This document shows positions 35,348 through 51,737 of a stretch of DNA of 64,000 bases, one piece after another. Source of the stretch: Paulinella micropora (Eukaryota > Cercozoa > Imbricatea > Euglyphida); assembly GCA_009731375.1 (NCBI GenBank), contig BJOX01000010.1, forward strand, positions 491,067-555,066. Reading direction: 5' to 3'. The notes under the pieces are model-generated. The model did no database searches and had not been told where the DNA came from. It saw only the letters and a list, made by a program, of their open reading frames with translations. The stretch's first letter is position 1. Each line of letters begins with the position of its first letter. The translations under genes were made by a program, and so were the position numbers.

Positions 35348-37740
35348 CATACATACATACATACATACATACAGACATACAGACAGACAGACAGAAGGGT
35401 CAATCTCTTTCAATAAGACCGCACACAGACGCGCACACACTCACCATGCAATATATACATATATACATACATATATGCATACATACATGCATACATGCAT
35501 ACATACATACATACATACATACATACAAGCACATACATACATACACATACATACATACATACATACATACATACATACATACATACATGCATGCATAGAT
35601 GCATACATGGATACATTATACATACATACATGCATACATACATACATATATACATACATACATACATGCATATATACAGACAGACAGAAGGATCAATATC
35701 TTTCAATAAGACCGACACACAGACACACACAAACACACACACACTCACACACACACCATGCAATACATACATACATACATACATACATACATACATACAT
35801 ACAAAAGGATCAACTATTTGCATAACTTAAAGGTCGACACATAGTACACAAAACGCCTTACGTAATACATAAAACATACATGCATACATTCATTCATACA
35901 CATACATACACATACATACACATACATACACATACATACATACATACATACATACATGTATGCATGCATGCATACATGCATGCATGTATGCATGCATGCA
36001 TGCATGCATACATACATACATACATACATACATACATTCAAAAGGATCAATGTCGTTCAATCAGGTCAGCACAGAGTACACACCACGCCCTACATACATA
36101 CATACATACATACATACATACATACATGTATACATGCATGCATACATACAGACACGCATAGTAAAAAAGATCAAGCTTAAGCCTTGCAACAACGTTGACA
36201 CATAGTACACACCACGCCTTACATAACATAACATAACATAACATACCATAACATAACCTAACATACTATGCATACATACATACATACAAACATACATACA
36301 TGCATACATACATACATACATATATACATACATACATACATACATACATACTTACATCGCATGGCAAACATTCATTCATACATACATGCATGCATACAAA
36401 TATATCAAGTGGTTGAACCAGGTCGACACATCGTACACACCACGCGAAACATACATACATACATACATACATGCATATATACATATATTAGATACATACT
36501 TACTGACACACATGCATATAAAAGGAGCAAGTGATTCAATCAGGTCGACACGTAGTACACACCACGACTGACATAGCATCACATACATCACATCACATCA
36601 CATCACGTCACGTCACATCACATACATACATACATACATACATTATACATACATACACTTACACACACGCATTCAAAAGGAGCAAGCGGTTGAATCAGGT
36701 CGATACATAGTCTACACCACGCCTTACATTACATACATTACATACATACATACATAAACATACGTATACATACATACATACGTACATACATACATACATA
36801 CATGCATACAAAAGGAGCAAGTGGTTCGATTAGGTAGCACATAGTACACACCACGCCTTACATCACATTACATATATTACATAACACACACACACACATA
36901 CATACATACATACATACATACATACATACATACATACATACATTCACGCATACATACACACATACATACATACATACATACATACATACATACATACTTA
37001 CTTACGTACATGCATACACAAGAAGCAAGTGGTTTAATCACGTCGACACATAGTACACACCACGCCTTACATCACATGACATACATGACATACATGACAT
37101 ATATCTCGTACATCACATACATCACATACATCACATACATACATCACATACATCACATACATCACATACATACATACATACATACATACATACATACATA
37201 CAAAAGGAGCAAGTGGTTCAATCAGGTCGACACATAGTACACACCACGCCTTACATTACATTACATATATGACATACATACATACATACATACATACATG
37301 CATGCATACTTACTTACTTACATACATGCATACAAAAGGAGCAAGTGGTTCAATCAGGTCGACACGTAGTACACACCACGCCTTACATCACACATTCGAC
37401 ATTACAATTATTACATTACATACATACATACATACATACATACGTACGTACGTACGTACGCACGTACGCACGTACGCAAGTACACACATGCATACAAAAG
37501 GGGCAAGTGGTTTCAGCAGGTCGACACATGGTACACACCATGCCTTACATAATATGACATACATTACATACATTACATACATGCAAACATGCATACAAAA
37601 GGAGCAAGTGGTTCAATCAGGTCCACACGTAGTACACACCACGTATTACATACATAACATCCATACATGCATCCATACATACATACATACAAACATACAT
37701 ACATTGCAGACATACATTGCATACATACATACATACATAC
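35161..37740 (+). repeat. CATA zone with M cores, copy 2
   Basis: About fourteen M cores (near 35390, 35690, 35805, 36040, 36165, 36400, 36520, 36675, 36810, 37018, 37200, 37335, 37495, 37595) in CATA repeats. Order and variants follow copy 1, so the array was copied as a block. Confidence 0.88.
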
Positions 37741-38007
37741 ATTGTTACTTACTCATTCACTCACATACATACATACAAACATACATACATACATACATCG
37801 CTACCTTTTTGCAGCATTCACACTTACTAACTTACTTAACTTACTTACATACTTTCTTGCTTAGTTACTTACTTACTCAGTTTTTTACTTTGTTACTTGC
37901 TTATTTAAATACATACATACATACATACATACATACATACATACACACATACATACATGCATACATACATACATACATGTATTGCTACTTTTTTTTGCAG
38001 CATTCAC

Positions 38008-38048
<41 letters not shown>

Positions 38049-38197
38049 ACTTACTTACTTACTTATTTTTTTACTGTGTTACTTACTTATTCACTCACAT
38101 ACATAACATACATACATACATACATACATACATACAACAAACCACAGATCAAAATAACCACAACCACCCTTCTATCCTCACGTATCATTCATTCATT

Positions 38198-38229
<32 letters not shown>

Positions 38230-38310
38230 CATACATACATGCATACATAATATACATACATACATACATACATACATACATACATACATACATACATACA
38301 TACATACATA
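37741..38310 (+). repeat. L-type units, copy 2 first block
   Basis: Two L cores (about 37812 and 37998) with (CTTA)n, then CATA. A CAACAAACCACAGATC stretch matches 19134 in copy 1. Confidence 0.83.
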
Positions 38311-38444
38311 CTTACATACGTACTTGCTTACTGGGTTACCCACTTTCTTGCTTACATTCATTTACGTACATACATACATACATACATACATACGTACGTA
38401 CTTACGTACGTACTTACTTACTTACTTACTTACTTACTTGCTTG

Positions 38445-38486
<42 letters not shown>

Positions 38487-38627
38487 CACTCTTACTTACT
38501 TACTTACTTACTCACTCACTTACTTACTTACGTACTTACTTACTGGGTTACCCACTTTCTTGCTTCATTCATACATACATACATACATACATACATGCAT
38601 ACATACATACGTACATACATACGTACG

Positions 38628-38679
<52 letters not shown>

Positions 38680-38885
38680 GTGTTACCCATTTTCTTGCTT
38701 ACATTCATACATACATACATACATACATACATACATACATACATACGTACTTACGTACTTACTTACTTACTTATTTACTTACTGGGTTACCCACTTTCTT
38801 ACTTACATTCATTCATTCATACATACATACATACATACATACGTACGTACGTACGTACGTACGTACTTACTTGCTTACTTACTTG

Positions 38886-38920
<35 letters not shown>

Positions 38921-39480
38921 TGCTACCCACTTTCTTGCTTACATACATACATGCATACATACATGCATACATACATGCATACATACATGCATACATACAT
39001 ACATACATAAGTGCGTACGTACGTACGTACGTACTTACTTACTTGCTTACTTGCTTACTTACTTATGTGGTTACCCATTTTCTTGCTTACATTGATACAT
39101 ACATACATACATACCTACATACATACATACATACGTACGTACTTATTTACTTACTTACTTACTGTTTTGGTTACCCGCGTACTTAATTGTTTATTTACTT
39201 ACTTACTTACTTGGTTACCCTGTTTTCTTGCTTACATTCATAAATACGTGCATACATACATACATACATACATACATACGTAGATACGTACGTACGTAAT
39301 TATTTACTTATACTTACTTACATAGTTACCCACTTTCTTGCATACATACATACATACATACATACATACATACATACATACTTGCTTACTTGCTTACTTG
39401 TTTACCCACTTTCCTGCTTACATTCATATATACATACATACATACATACATACATACATACATACATACCTAGGTACGTG

Positions 39481-39511
<31 letters not shown>

Positions 39512-39537
39512 GTTTACTTGGTTACCCTCTTTCCTGC

Positions 39538-39568
<31 letters not shown>

Positions 39569-39930
39569 CAAACATACATACATACATACATACATACGTA
39601 CGTACGTACGTACGTACGTACGTACTTATTTACATACTTGGTTACCCACTATCTTGCTTACATACATACATACATACATACATACATGCATGCATAGCAC
39701 AACACAACATAACATAACGTAACGTAACATAACGTAACATAACATAACATAACATAACATAACATAACATAACATAACATAACATAACATAACATACATA
39801 ACGTAACGTAACTTAATCATACATACATACATACATACATACATTCATACATACATACGTGCAGACATGCATACATATTTATTTACATGCATGACCATCG
39901 TTTTGCAGGATCCACACATACTTACTTACG

Positions 39931-39968
<38 letters not shown>

Positions 39969-40033
39969 GTTGCTCACTTACTTACTTACTTACTTGCTTA
40001 CGTACTTGCTTACTGGGTTACCCACTTTCTTGC

Positions 40034-40064
<31 letters not shown>

Positions 40065-40082
40065 CATACATACATGCGTACC

Positions 40083-40143
<61 letters not shown>

Positions 40144-40628
40144 TTTTGGTTACCCACTTTCTTGCTTACATTCATTCATACATACATACATACATACATA
40201 CATACATACTTAGTTACTTACTTGCTTACTCGGTTACCCACTTTCCTGCTTACATACATACATACATACATACATACGTCATTCATTCATTCATTCATTC
40301 ATACATACATACATACATACATACAGACTTACATACTTGCTTACTTACTTATTTATTTACGTACTTACTTACTGGGTTACCCACTTTCTTTCTTACATTC
40401 ATTCACACATACATACATACATATATACAACATACATACATATATACATACAGACATACATACATGCATACGTACTTACTTACTTACTTACTTACTTAAT
40501 TACTTACTTACTTACTCACTTACTTACTTACGTACTTACTTACTTACTGGGTTACCCACTTTCTTACTCACATTCATACGTTCATACATACATACATACA
40601 TACATACGTACGTACGTTCGTACGTTCG

Positions 40629-40682
<54 letters not shown>

Positions 40683-40722
40683 GTTAGTTACTTACTTGCT
40701 TACGTACGTACGTACGTACGTG

Positions 40723-40784
<62 letters not shown>

Positions 40785-40816
40785 TTTCTTACGTACTGGG
40801 TTACCCACTTTATTGC

Positions 40817-40847
<31 letters not shown>

Positions 40848-41454
40848 CATGCATACGTACGTACGTACGTAAGTACTTACTTACTTTTTTTACTTACGTA
40901 CTTACTTACTTACTTACTGGTTTACCCACTTTCTTGCTTACATACATACATACATATATACATACATACATACATACGTACGTACGTACGTACTTACTTA
41001 CTTTTTTTACTTACTTACGTACTTACTTACTTACTTACTGGTTTACCCACTTTCTTGCTTACATTCATACATACATACATACATACGTACGTACATACGT
41101 ACTTACTTACTTACTTCTTACTTAACTTACTTACGTACTTACTTACTGGGTTACCCACTTTCTTGTTTACATTCATTCATACAACCATACATCCATACAT
41201 CCATCCATACATACATACATACATACATACATAAATACATACATATATATGTACATACATACGTACGTACATACGTACGTACATACTTACTTACTTACTT
41301 ACTTACGTACTGCCTTACTTCCTCTCTTACTTACTTACTTACGTACTTCATACTGGGTTACCCGCTTTCTTGCTTACTTTCGTTCATACGTACAGACATA
41401 CATACATACATACATACATACATACATACGTGCGTACATACGTACGTATGTACG

Positions 41455-41490
<36 letters not shown>

Positions 41491-41825
41491 GGGTTACCCA
41501 CTTTCTTGCTTACATTCATTCATACATACATACATACATACATACATACGTACGTACTTACTTACTTACTTACTTCTTACTTTACTTACTTACTTACTTA
41601 CTTGCTTACTTACTTACTTACTTGGCTACCCACTTTCTTTCTTACATACATACATACATACATACATACATGCATGCATGCATACATACATGCATACATG
41701 CATACATACATACATACATACATACATACATACATGCATGCATATACTTACTTATTTACTTGGCTACCCACTTTTTTTCCTTGCTTCCATACATACATAC
41801 ATACATACGTACGTACGTACGTACG

Positions 41826-41861
<36 letters not shown>

Positions 41862-42002
41862 CATTTGGTTACCCATTTTCTTGCTTACGTTCTTACGTAC
41901 ATGCATGCATGCATGAATGCATGCATGCATACATACATACATACATACATAATGTACGTTCTTATTTACTTACTTACTTACTTACTTTTTTGGTTACCCA
42001 CG

Positions 42003-42047
<45 letters not shown>

Positions 42048-42603
42048 GGTTACTCTTTTTTCTTGCTTACATTCATAAATACATGTATGCATACATGCAT
42101 TCATTCATACATACATACATACATTCATACATACATACATACATACATACATACATACATACGTACGTACGTACGTACGCACGTACTTATTTACTTATAA
42201 CATAACGTAACATAACATAATATAACATAACATAACATAACAGAACGTAACATAACGTAACGTAATCATACATACATACATACATACATACATATTTATT
42301 TACATACACGACTAACTTTTTGCAGGATCCACACATACGTACTTAATTACTTACTTACTTGCGTATGTACGTACTTACTTACTGGGTTACCCACTTTCTT
42401 GCTTACACTCATTCATTCATTCATACATACATACATACATACATACATACATACATACATACATACATACGTACTTACTTACTTACTTACTTACTTACTG
42501 AGTTACCCACTTTTTTGCTTACTTTCATTCATTTATACATACATACATACATACATACATACATACATCATACACTTACTTACTTGGTTACCCACTTTCT
42601 TGC

Positions 42604-42634
<31 letters not shown>

Positions 42635-42674
42635 CATACATACACATACATACATACATACATACATACATACA

Positions 42675-42734
<60 letters not shown>

Positions 42735-42984
42735 CACTTATTTGGTTACCGACTTTCCTGCTTACATTCATACATGCATACATGCATACATACATACATG
42801 CATACATACATACATACGTACGTACGTATGTACTTACTTACTTACTTACTTGCTTAATTACTTGCTTACTTGCTTGCTTACTTGATTACACAGTTTCCTG
42901 CTTACATACATACATACATACTTACTTACTTACTTACTTACTTGTACTTACTTACTTACTTACTTACATACTTACATACTTACA

Positions 42985-43021
<37 letters not shown>

Positions 43022-43144
43022 GCTTGCTTACCCACTTTCCTGCTTACATACATACCTACATACATACCTACATACATACATACATACATACATACATACG
43101 TACGTACGTACATACATAAATATATACATACATACATACATACA

Positions 43145-43175
<31 letters not shown>

Positions 43176-43256
43176 GTACTTACTTACTTGCTTACTTACT
43201 TGGTTGCCCACTTTCCTGCTAACATTCATACATACATACATACATACATACATACG

Positions 43257-43301
<45 letters not shown>

Positions 43302-43560
43302 GGTTACCCACTTTCTTGCTTACATACATACATACATTCATACATTCATACATACATACATACATACTTACTTACTTACTTATTTGGTTACCCACTTTCT
43401 TGCTTACATACATACATACATACATTCATACATGCATTCATTCATTCATACATACATACATACATACATACATGCATGCATACTTACTTGCGTACTTACG
43501 TACTTACATACTTTCTTACTTGCTTACTTTCTTAGTCTTACTTTCTTACTTACTGACTCA
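38311..43560 (+). repeat. W-type higher-order array, copy 2 (about 5 kb)
   Basis: More than thirty W cores in a 5.2-kb stretch, each followed by CATT/CATA, CGTA and CTTA runs. Pentanucleotide (AACAT)n blocks lie at 39697-39810 and 42200-42265, each followed by TTTTGCAGGATCCACACATAC-like sequence that starts a new series. All open frames ([16 protein letters not shown]) are repeat artefacts. Confidence 0.87.
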
Positions 43561-43994
43561 CTTATTCACATACAATATTATATACATATATCCATACATA
43601 CATTGCATATATACATACATACATACATATATAAATACATACATACATACGTACATACTTTCATGTATACACACACAGGCATATACATACATACATACAT
43701 ACATACATACATACACACATACAGACATCCAGACAGACATACATACATACATACATACATGCATACATACATACATTTATCGCTACCTTTTTGCAGCCTT
43801 CATACTGACTTACTTACTTATTTACTTACTTTATATTCTTTTTACTTTCTTATTACTTGCTTACTTACTTACTTACTTACTTACTCAGTTTTTTACTTTA
43901 TTACTTGCTTATTTACTCACATACATACATACATTACATACATACATTCATACATACATAAATACATACGTCGCTACCTTTTTACAGCATTCAC

Positions 43995-44025
<31 letters not shown>

Positions 44026-44313
44026 ATTCTTCTTACTATTCTTCTTACTTTCTTCTTACTTACTTACTTTCTTTCTTACTTACTTACTTACTTACTTAGT
44101 TTTTTTACTTTTTCACTTACTTATTTACTCACATACATACATACATACATACATACATGTATATATACGTACATACATACATACATCGCTACCTTTTTGC
44201 AGCATTCACACTTTCTTAACTTACTTACTTACTTACTTACTTACTATTCTTCTTACTTACTTACTTACTTACTTACTTAGTTTTTTACTTTATTACTTAC
44301 TTGTTTACTCTTA

Positions 44314-44344
<31 letters not shown>

Positions 44345-44832
44345 TTACTCACATACATACATACATACATAAATACATACATACGTATGTATGTATGTAT
44401 GTATGTATGTATGCATGTATGTATGTGTGTATGTATGTATGTATGTATATATGTATGTATGTATGCATGTAAATGTATGTATGTATGTATGTATGTATGT
44501 ATGTATGTATGTATGCATGCATGCATGCATGCATGCATGAATACATACATACATACATACAAACACACGTACGTACGTACGTACGTACGTACATGACAAA
44601 AATACATACAGACAGGCATACATAAGTGCATCCATCCGTTCATTCCTCATATATCTACATGAATCCCGGCATATTTATAACACACACACATACATACATA
44701 CATACATACATACGTACGTACACACATACATACATGCATACATGCATGCATACATACATACATACATATATAAATACGTCCGTACATACATACATGCAAT
44801 ACGTCATGCATGTATGTGTATACATATACATA

Positions 44833-44864
<32 letters not shown>

Positions 44865-45195
44865 TTATCGGTCTTTTTTTGCAGCATTCACACTTACTTA
44901 ACTTACTTATCTTTCTTCTTACTTACTTACTTACTTACTTAGTTTTTTTACTTTGTTACTAACTTATTCACTCACATACATAACATACATACATACAGAC
45001 ATACATACATACATTTATCACTACCTTTTTGCAGCATTCACAGTACTTACATACTTGCTTAGTTACTTACTTACTCAGTTTTTTACATTGTTACTTGCTT
45101 ATTTATATACATACATACATACATACATACATACATACATACAAACACACATACATACATACATACATTTGTTGCTACTTTTTTGCAGCATTCAC

Positions 45196-45240
<45 letters not shown>

Positions 45241-45303
45241 ACTTACTTACTTACTTAGTTTTTTACTTTGTTGCTTACTTATTATTCACTCACATACATA
45301 ACA

Positions 45304-45335
<32 letters not shown>

Positions 45336-45379
45336 CATACATACATACATACATACATACATACATACATACATACTTG
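43561..45379 (+). repeat. L-type higher-order array, copy 2 second block
   Basis: L cores at about 43793, 43988, 44200, 44883, 45032 and 45187, broken by a strand-switched TATG block near 44388-44530. Confidence 0.85.
44345..44572. repeat. Inverted tetranucleotide block: CATA to TATG to CATA
   Basis: CATA changes to its complement TATG at ACATACGTATGT (about 44388) and back at GCATGCATGCATGC (about 44515-44538). The two turns make long self-complementary arms. Confidence 0.8.
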
Positions 45380-45798
45380 TATGACACCAACTCTTGTCAG
45401 CATTCACACACACACACAAGCATTTTGCCCACCTTTGGCATTACATACATACATACATACATACATACATGCATACATACATACATACATACATACACTT
45501 ACATGAATACATACTTGCTGGCATCGTTCGCCACTTACATCTCGACTTCGCTCCCCACTTATCAGCAAAATCTTAACTGCATCTTTTACTTACTTCATGT
45601 TGTACTTTGTTATCCATTCAATCACCTTTTCAATTCCTCATTTTTACATACGTGCATCCATACATGCGTTCTTGCAGTACAAACGTCATTACATACATAC
45701 ATACATACATACATATACACATACATACATAAGTAGGTACATGCGTACGTACGCACCCATACAGACACACACACACACGCACACATACATACATACAC

Positions 45799-45829
<31 letters not shown>

Positions 45830-46392
45830 CACACACACACATACACATACATACATACATACATACATACATACATACATAACATACATATATAACATAC
45901 ATATATAACATACATGTATAACATACATACATACATACATACATACTTACACACAATTTACATTACGTACATTATATATATATACACACACACACATACA
46001 TACATATATACATATTGTTGTTGTTGTTGTTGTTGTTGTTGTTTCTGTTGTTGTTGTTGTTGTTGTTGTTGTTGCTGTTAACTTGTTGCTGTTGTTGCTA
46101 TTGATGTTGTTGTTGTTGTTGTTGTTGTTGTTATTGTTGCTGTGTCCTTGTTGTTGTTGTTGTTGTTGTTGTTGCTGCTGCTGCTGCTGCTGTTGTTGTT
46201 GCTGCTGTTGTTGCTGTTGTTGTTGTTGTTGCTGTTGTTGCTATTGCTATTGCTGTTGTTGCTGTTGTTGTTGCTCTTGTTGTTGTTGTTGCTGTTGTTG
46301 TTCTTGTTGTTGCTTTTGTTGTTGTTGTTGTTGCTATTGCTGTCCTTGCTGTTTCGCGCCGCAGCATGTACGACCGCAACATGCGTGCGTAC
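45380..46392 (+). repeat. T cassette, copy 2, with (GTT)n and 28-bp element
   Basis: Same parts as 22831-24006: ACCAACTCTTGTCAGC, the AT-rich unique stretch, TTCTTGCAGTACAAACG, CA/CATA runs, (GTT)n/(GCT)n at about 46013-46354 and the element at 46365-46392. Confidence 0.78.
46365..46392 (+). other. Conserved 28-bp element, third copy
   Basis: Same bases as at 16363; 391 bp upstream of the copy 3 start codon. Confidence 0.3.
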
Positions 46393-46544
46393 ACACATAC
46401 ATACAAAAAACAACACCTTTACATACAGACATACATATATACATATATACATACATACATACATACATACATACATACATAGATACATACATACATACAT
46501 ACACACACATACATACACACATACATATGTACATACATAGTTAC

Positions 46545-46637
<93 letters not shown>

Positions 46638-46661
46638 GGATGGATAGATAGATAGATACAT

Positions 46662-46672
<11 letters not shown>
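46393..46672 (+). repeat. CATA then (GATA)n upstream of copy 3
   Basis: As before copy 2, shorter. Ends where the CT tract begins. Confidence 0.9.
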
Positions 46673-46697
<25 letters not shown>

Positions 46698-46782
46698 TCA
46701 CTCTCTCTCTCTCTCTTCCTCTCTTCCTTTCTCCTTCTGCTCGCGCCTGTTCGTCCTCCTCTCCTCTCTCCTCTCTCTAGCC
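46673..46782 (+). promoter_or_regulatory. Pyrimidine-rich leader upstream of E1, copy 3
   Basis: (CT)n then the same ~75-bp CT-rich stretch as before copy 2, ending CTCTCTAG-CC before the ATG. Confidence 0.45.
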
Positions 46783-46881
46783 ATGTCCGGTCAGGAGTTG
46801 GCCCAGGAGGCGTTGAACGGCAACCTGCAGCGCGTCAAGGACCTCTTGGCGCAGGGCGTGAGTGCCGACTCGGAAGACTCG
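46783..46881 (+). CDS. Exon E1, copy 3: start codon and N-terminal ankyrin cap
   Basis: Thirty-three codons to GTAAGT; identical to copy 2 but for one base giving Leu (TTG) at residue 11. Same start logic as in the other copies. Confidence 0.82.
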
Positions 46882-47150
46882 GTAAGTGCGCGAGAGGGAG
46901 AGGAGGCAGGCAGAGCTGCAGACACACAGACCAGCCAGGAAAGACGGGGCAGTGCAGCGTCTAACCACACAACTACTTGTTCAACTATGAATTATTGTGA
47001 ATGAAACACGTCAAACTGTGACTTAACAACGGCAGGCAGGGAACACTGTACCGCTAGCTTGAAGTCAGCTGCATGAGCATTACACATAATATATGGTTAT
47101 TTATTTATTTATTTTAGTGATTTTATTCATTTATTCATTTATTTACATAT

Positions 47151-47193
<43 letters not shown>

Positions 47194-47210
47194 TTCATTC
47201 ATTTATTCAC

Positions 47211-47241
<31 letters not shown>

Positions 47242-47288
47242 TTCATTCATTCATTTATTCATTCATTTATTTATTTATTTATTCATTT

Positions 47289-47329
<41 letters not shown>

Positions 47330-47430
47330 TTCATTTATTCATTTATTCATTTATTCATTTATTTACTTATTTACTTATTTATTTATTTATTTATTTATTC
47401 ATTTATTTATTTATTTATTCATTCATGCAT

Positions 47431-47461
<31 letters not shown>

Positions 47462-47537
47462 TTCATTTATTTATTCATTTATTTATTCTTTGATTTATCA
47501 TGGATTTATTCATTGATTTAATCATTGATTTATTCAT

Positions 47538-47568
<31 letters not shown>

Positions 47569-47599
47569 TTCATTTATTTATTCATTTATTTATTTATTC

Positions 47600-47673
<74 letters not shown>

Positions 47674-47939
47674 GGACACCGTGATAGCCCAGTGGTCAAG
47701 TTCTACCATCTGGGCCCTGTCGCCAGTTCGATTCCCGTCGGTGCCACCAGTATTTTCATTGAACATACCGATCCGTCTGGACCAGTATTTTCATTGAACA
47801 TACCGGCCCGTCTGGAAGTGTTGGAACTGCCCTTGCGGGGGTGTCATTAGAGCTTATCGTCAATTTTTCGTACTCCCCTCACGGGTGAGACGATGGAGGC
47901 GCATGTGCAGAAATGCATCAGCCATTGACAGAGAAGCAC

Positions 47940-47979
<40 letters not shown>

Positions 47980-48016
47980 GTTGTTGTTGTTGTTTTTGTT
48001 TTTGTTATCATAACTC

Positions 48017-48105
<89 letters not shown>

Positions 48106-48575
48106 AGCACTGTTGGTTCTACTCCTTCTGGTACAAAACGGGAAGTAGTCCCTCTATCTATCTATCTATCTATCTATCTATTTATCTATCTATTTATCTA
48201 TCCATCAGTCTTTCTTGTGTTTGTATGTCTGTCTGTCTAATTTCCTGTATATGTCTCCGTCCACCCTTTCATCTATCTGCTTCCATCCACCCTCAATATC
48301 TATCTTATCTATCTATCTATCCATCTATCTATCCATCCATCCATCCATCTATCTATCTATCTATCTATATATCTATCTATCCATCTATCCATCTATCTAT
48401 CTATCTATCTAACTATCCAATATATATACACCCATCCATCCATCCATCTATCCATCTGTCTATCTATCTATCTATCTTTCTATATCTATATATCTACCTA
48501 TCTATATATCTTTCTATCTGTCTTACTATATATCTTTCCATCCACGAGTCCATCTTGTTTTTATCATTTAGCATC

Positions 48576-48625
<50 letters not shown>

Positions 48626-48926
48626 AGCACAGAATCAGATGCCCTCGCCTGCTTCGTGCCCTGACCTGTGGTTTTCTCTGTCTTGTATAGGATGGCTTTC
48701 CGGCCCTGGTCAACGCTGGTTTCAAGGGCCACACCGCCGTTGCAGAGGCACTTCTGACCGCACGAGCGAATGTACATGTAACAGACCCGGTAAGCTGTGA
48801 TACCAGTAGCTTTACATATTCCTTTCAGAGTTCACAGTCTTCAGTACTATCTATCTATCTATCTATCTATCTATCCATCTATCTACCTATCTATTTATCT
48901 ATCTATTTTTCTACTTACCTATCTAA

Positions 48927-48964
<38 letters not shown>

Positions 48965-51692
48965 ATCTATCTATCCCTACTCGCTACCTACCTGTTCATC
49001 TATCTATCTATCTATCTATCTATCTAACTCCGTACCAACCTATTCATCTACCTATCTATCTATCTACATATCTCTATCTATCCATCTATCCATCTATCTA
49101 TCTATTTATCATCCTATCTACCTACCTACCTACCTATCTGCCTATCTATCTATCTACCTACCTATCTTTATGTAGGGGGGAAATTGGGGATGGTTCACAT
49201 TTGTGTGCATAGTGGGAAATGTGTGTATGTATGTATGTATGTTTGTATGTTTGTATGTATGTATGTTAATGTATGTATGTATGTCTGGGCGTTTGTCCTA
49301 TATGTAGTATATGTTATGTATTTGTGTATGACACTGTATGTATATCATATGAATAAGTATGAGTGAAGTGAGTATAAAAATGTGTATATAATATAAACTT
49401 GGTATGCCTCCAATATCTGAAATGTGTATATAATATGTAGTTGGTATGCCTTTTATTGTCCTGAACGCTAAAATGCAAAAAAATCACATAATTTTCATTT
49501 TGATGATTTTTTCAACCCAATACACTTTTTATTCATCAAATATCACGTCCATACTCCTTTTTTTGACGTCAGACGAGAAATTCATAGTAATTGCGTTAGG
49601 AGTTTGCCCTGAACGCTAAAATGCCAAAAATCACATAATTTTTATTTGATGACTTTCTAACCCAATACACTTTTTATTCATCAATGATCACCTTCATATT
49701 GCTTTTTTTTTTAACGTCAAACGAGGAATTCCTAGTAATGGTGTTAGGCGTTTGTCCTGAACAGGAAGAATGCTAAAAATATGTAATTTTAATAATGATA
49801 CTTTTGCAACCCAATACACTTTCTATTCATCCGATGTCACGTCCATACTTCTTTTTTTTACGTCAAACGAAAAATTCCTAGTAATTGCGTTAGGCGTTTG
49901 TCCTGAACAGGAAAATGCCAAAATGATATTTACAAAATTTAGATAAATTTTTTAACCAATACACTTTCTATTCATCAAATATCACCTTAAAACGTATTTT
50001 TTTGACCTCAAAGGAGAAGTTTCTAGTAATTGCGTTAGGCGTTTGTCCTGAACGCTAAAATGCCAAAATCGCATAATTTTCTTTTTGATAATTTTTCAAC
50101 TCAATGCACTTTCTATTCATCAACTATCACCTTGAAACTTTTTTTTTAACCTCAAACGAGAAATTCCTAGTAATTGCGCTAGGCGTTTGTCCTGAACGCT
50201 AAAATGCAAAAAGTCACATAATTTTATTTTTGATAATTTTCCAACCCAATACTCTTTCTTGCCATCAAATATCACCTTCATACCTATTTTTTTTATCTCA
50301 AACGAAAAATTCCTAGTAATTGCGTTAGGCGTTTGTCCTGAACGCTAATGTGCCAAAAATCACATGATTTTATGTTGGATAATTTTCCAATCCAATACAC
50401 TCCTTGTTAATCAAATATTACCTTCATATGTATTTTTTTGACCTCAAACGAGAAATTCCTAGTAATTGCGTTAGGCGTTTGTCCTGAACGCTAAAATGCA
50501 AAAAATCACATAATTTTACTTTTGATAATTTTTCCAACCAATACTCATTCTCATAATCCAATATCACCTTCATACGTATTTTTTTGACGTCAAACGAGAA
50601 ATTCCTAGTAATTGCGTTAGGCGTTTGTCCTGAACGCTAAAATGCAAAAATTCTAGGTAATTTCTGTGTTGGCATGCTCTCAGCTCAACGAGCTTTTTGT
50701 GTGCCAAGCATGGCCTTCTGACTCCTCCTGGTGCCCTCAAACGAGTAATTTTTGGGAGTAGTGCCGAAAGTCGAGGAAATGTAGGCATTCAGGACACTTT
50801 CCTAACGCAAATATTTGCATGAATTTCGAAAAACCCATGTCATCGTCAGCGACGAGTTGGGACCTTGCAGCTCTGCAAGTATGAGCTGCCAACTCCTCCT
50901 GGTGGCCACAAACTATGCTTGGTCGTGGCCGGGTGCCGGTTTGCGCGGGTTGGTGGTGATGGGATGTGGTGTACACATGCAACTGTGCGGATCGGAGGGG
51001 CCAGCAGCTTGTGTATGTATGTATGTATGTATGTATGTATGTATGTGTGTGTGTGTGTGTGTGCCCGCTGCCTGCTGCGAGCGCGCTGCCCTCCTCCTCC
51101 TCCTCCTCCTCTCCCTCCCCCCCGCACGTCGCACCTGGTCTGGTCTGCTGTGTATAGAACGGCAACACGGCGCTGATCCTGGCCGGAATCAATGGGCAGA
51201 CGGCGACGGCACAGGCACTGCTGGCGGCCGGCGCCCACACCGAGGCCAAAAACAAAGTAAGCAGGAGGGAGAGAGGAAAGAGGGGAAGATGAGAGAGAGA
51301 AAGAGAGAGTGAGCCAGAGCATGCCATGCGCATACCCCGGGAAAGCTGTGTGAAGAACTGACGGTTTGTGGCCACCAGGAGGAGTTGGGAGCTGATACTT
51401 GCAGGGCGTCAAGCCCCAGACTCGTCCTCGACGCTGAGGTGGTTATTCCGGAATTCAAGCAAATATTTGCGTTAGGGGAGTGTCCTGACCGCTGAAATTC
51501 CTCGGTTTTAGGCAACAGTCGCAACACGACTCGTTTGAACCAACTAGAGGGAGTTAGAAGGTGACTGTTGGCCTACACAGGGCTTGCTGGATGGAAAGCA
51601 AATATGTGCGTTAGCCTCTGTCCTGAACACTCGATTGCCCAAATGTGCCCGGGCCCTCAAAAAAGAGACCCTGCGCAACAAAGGGAAACTCA

Positions 51693-51737
<45 letters not shown>

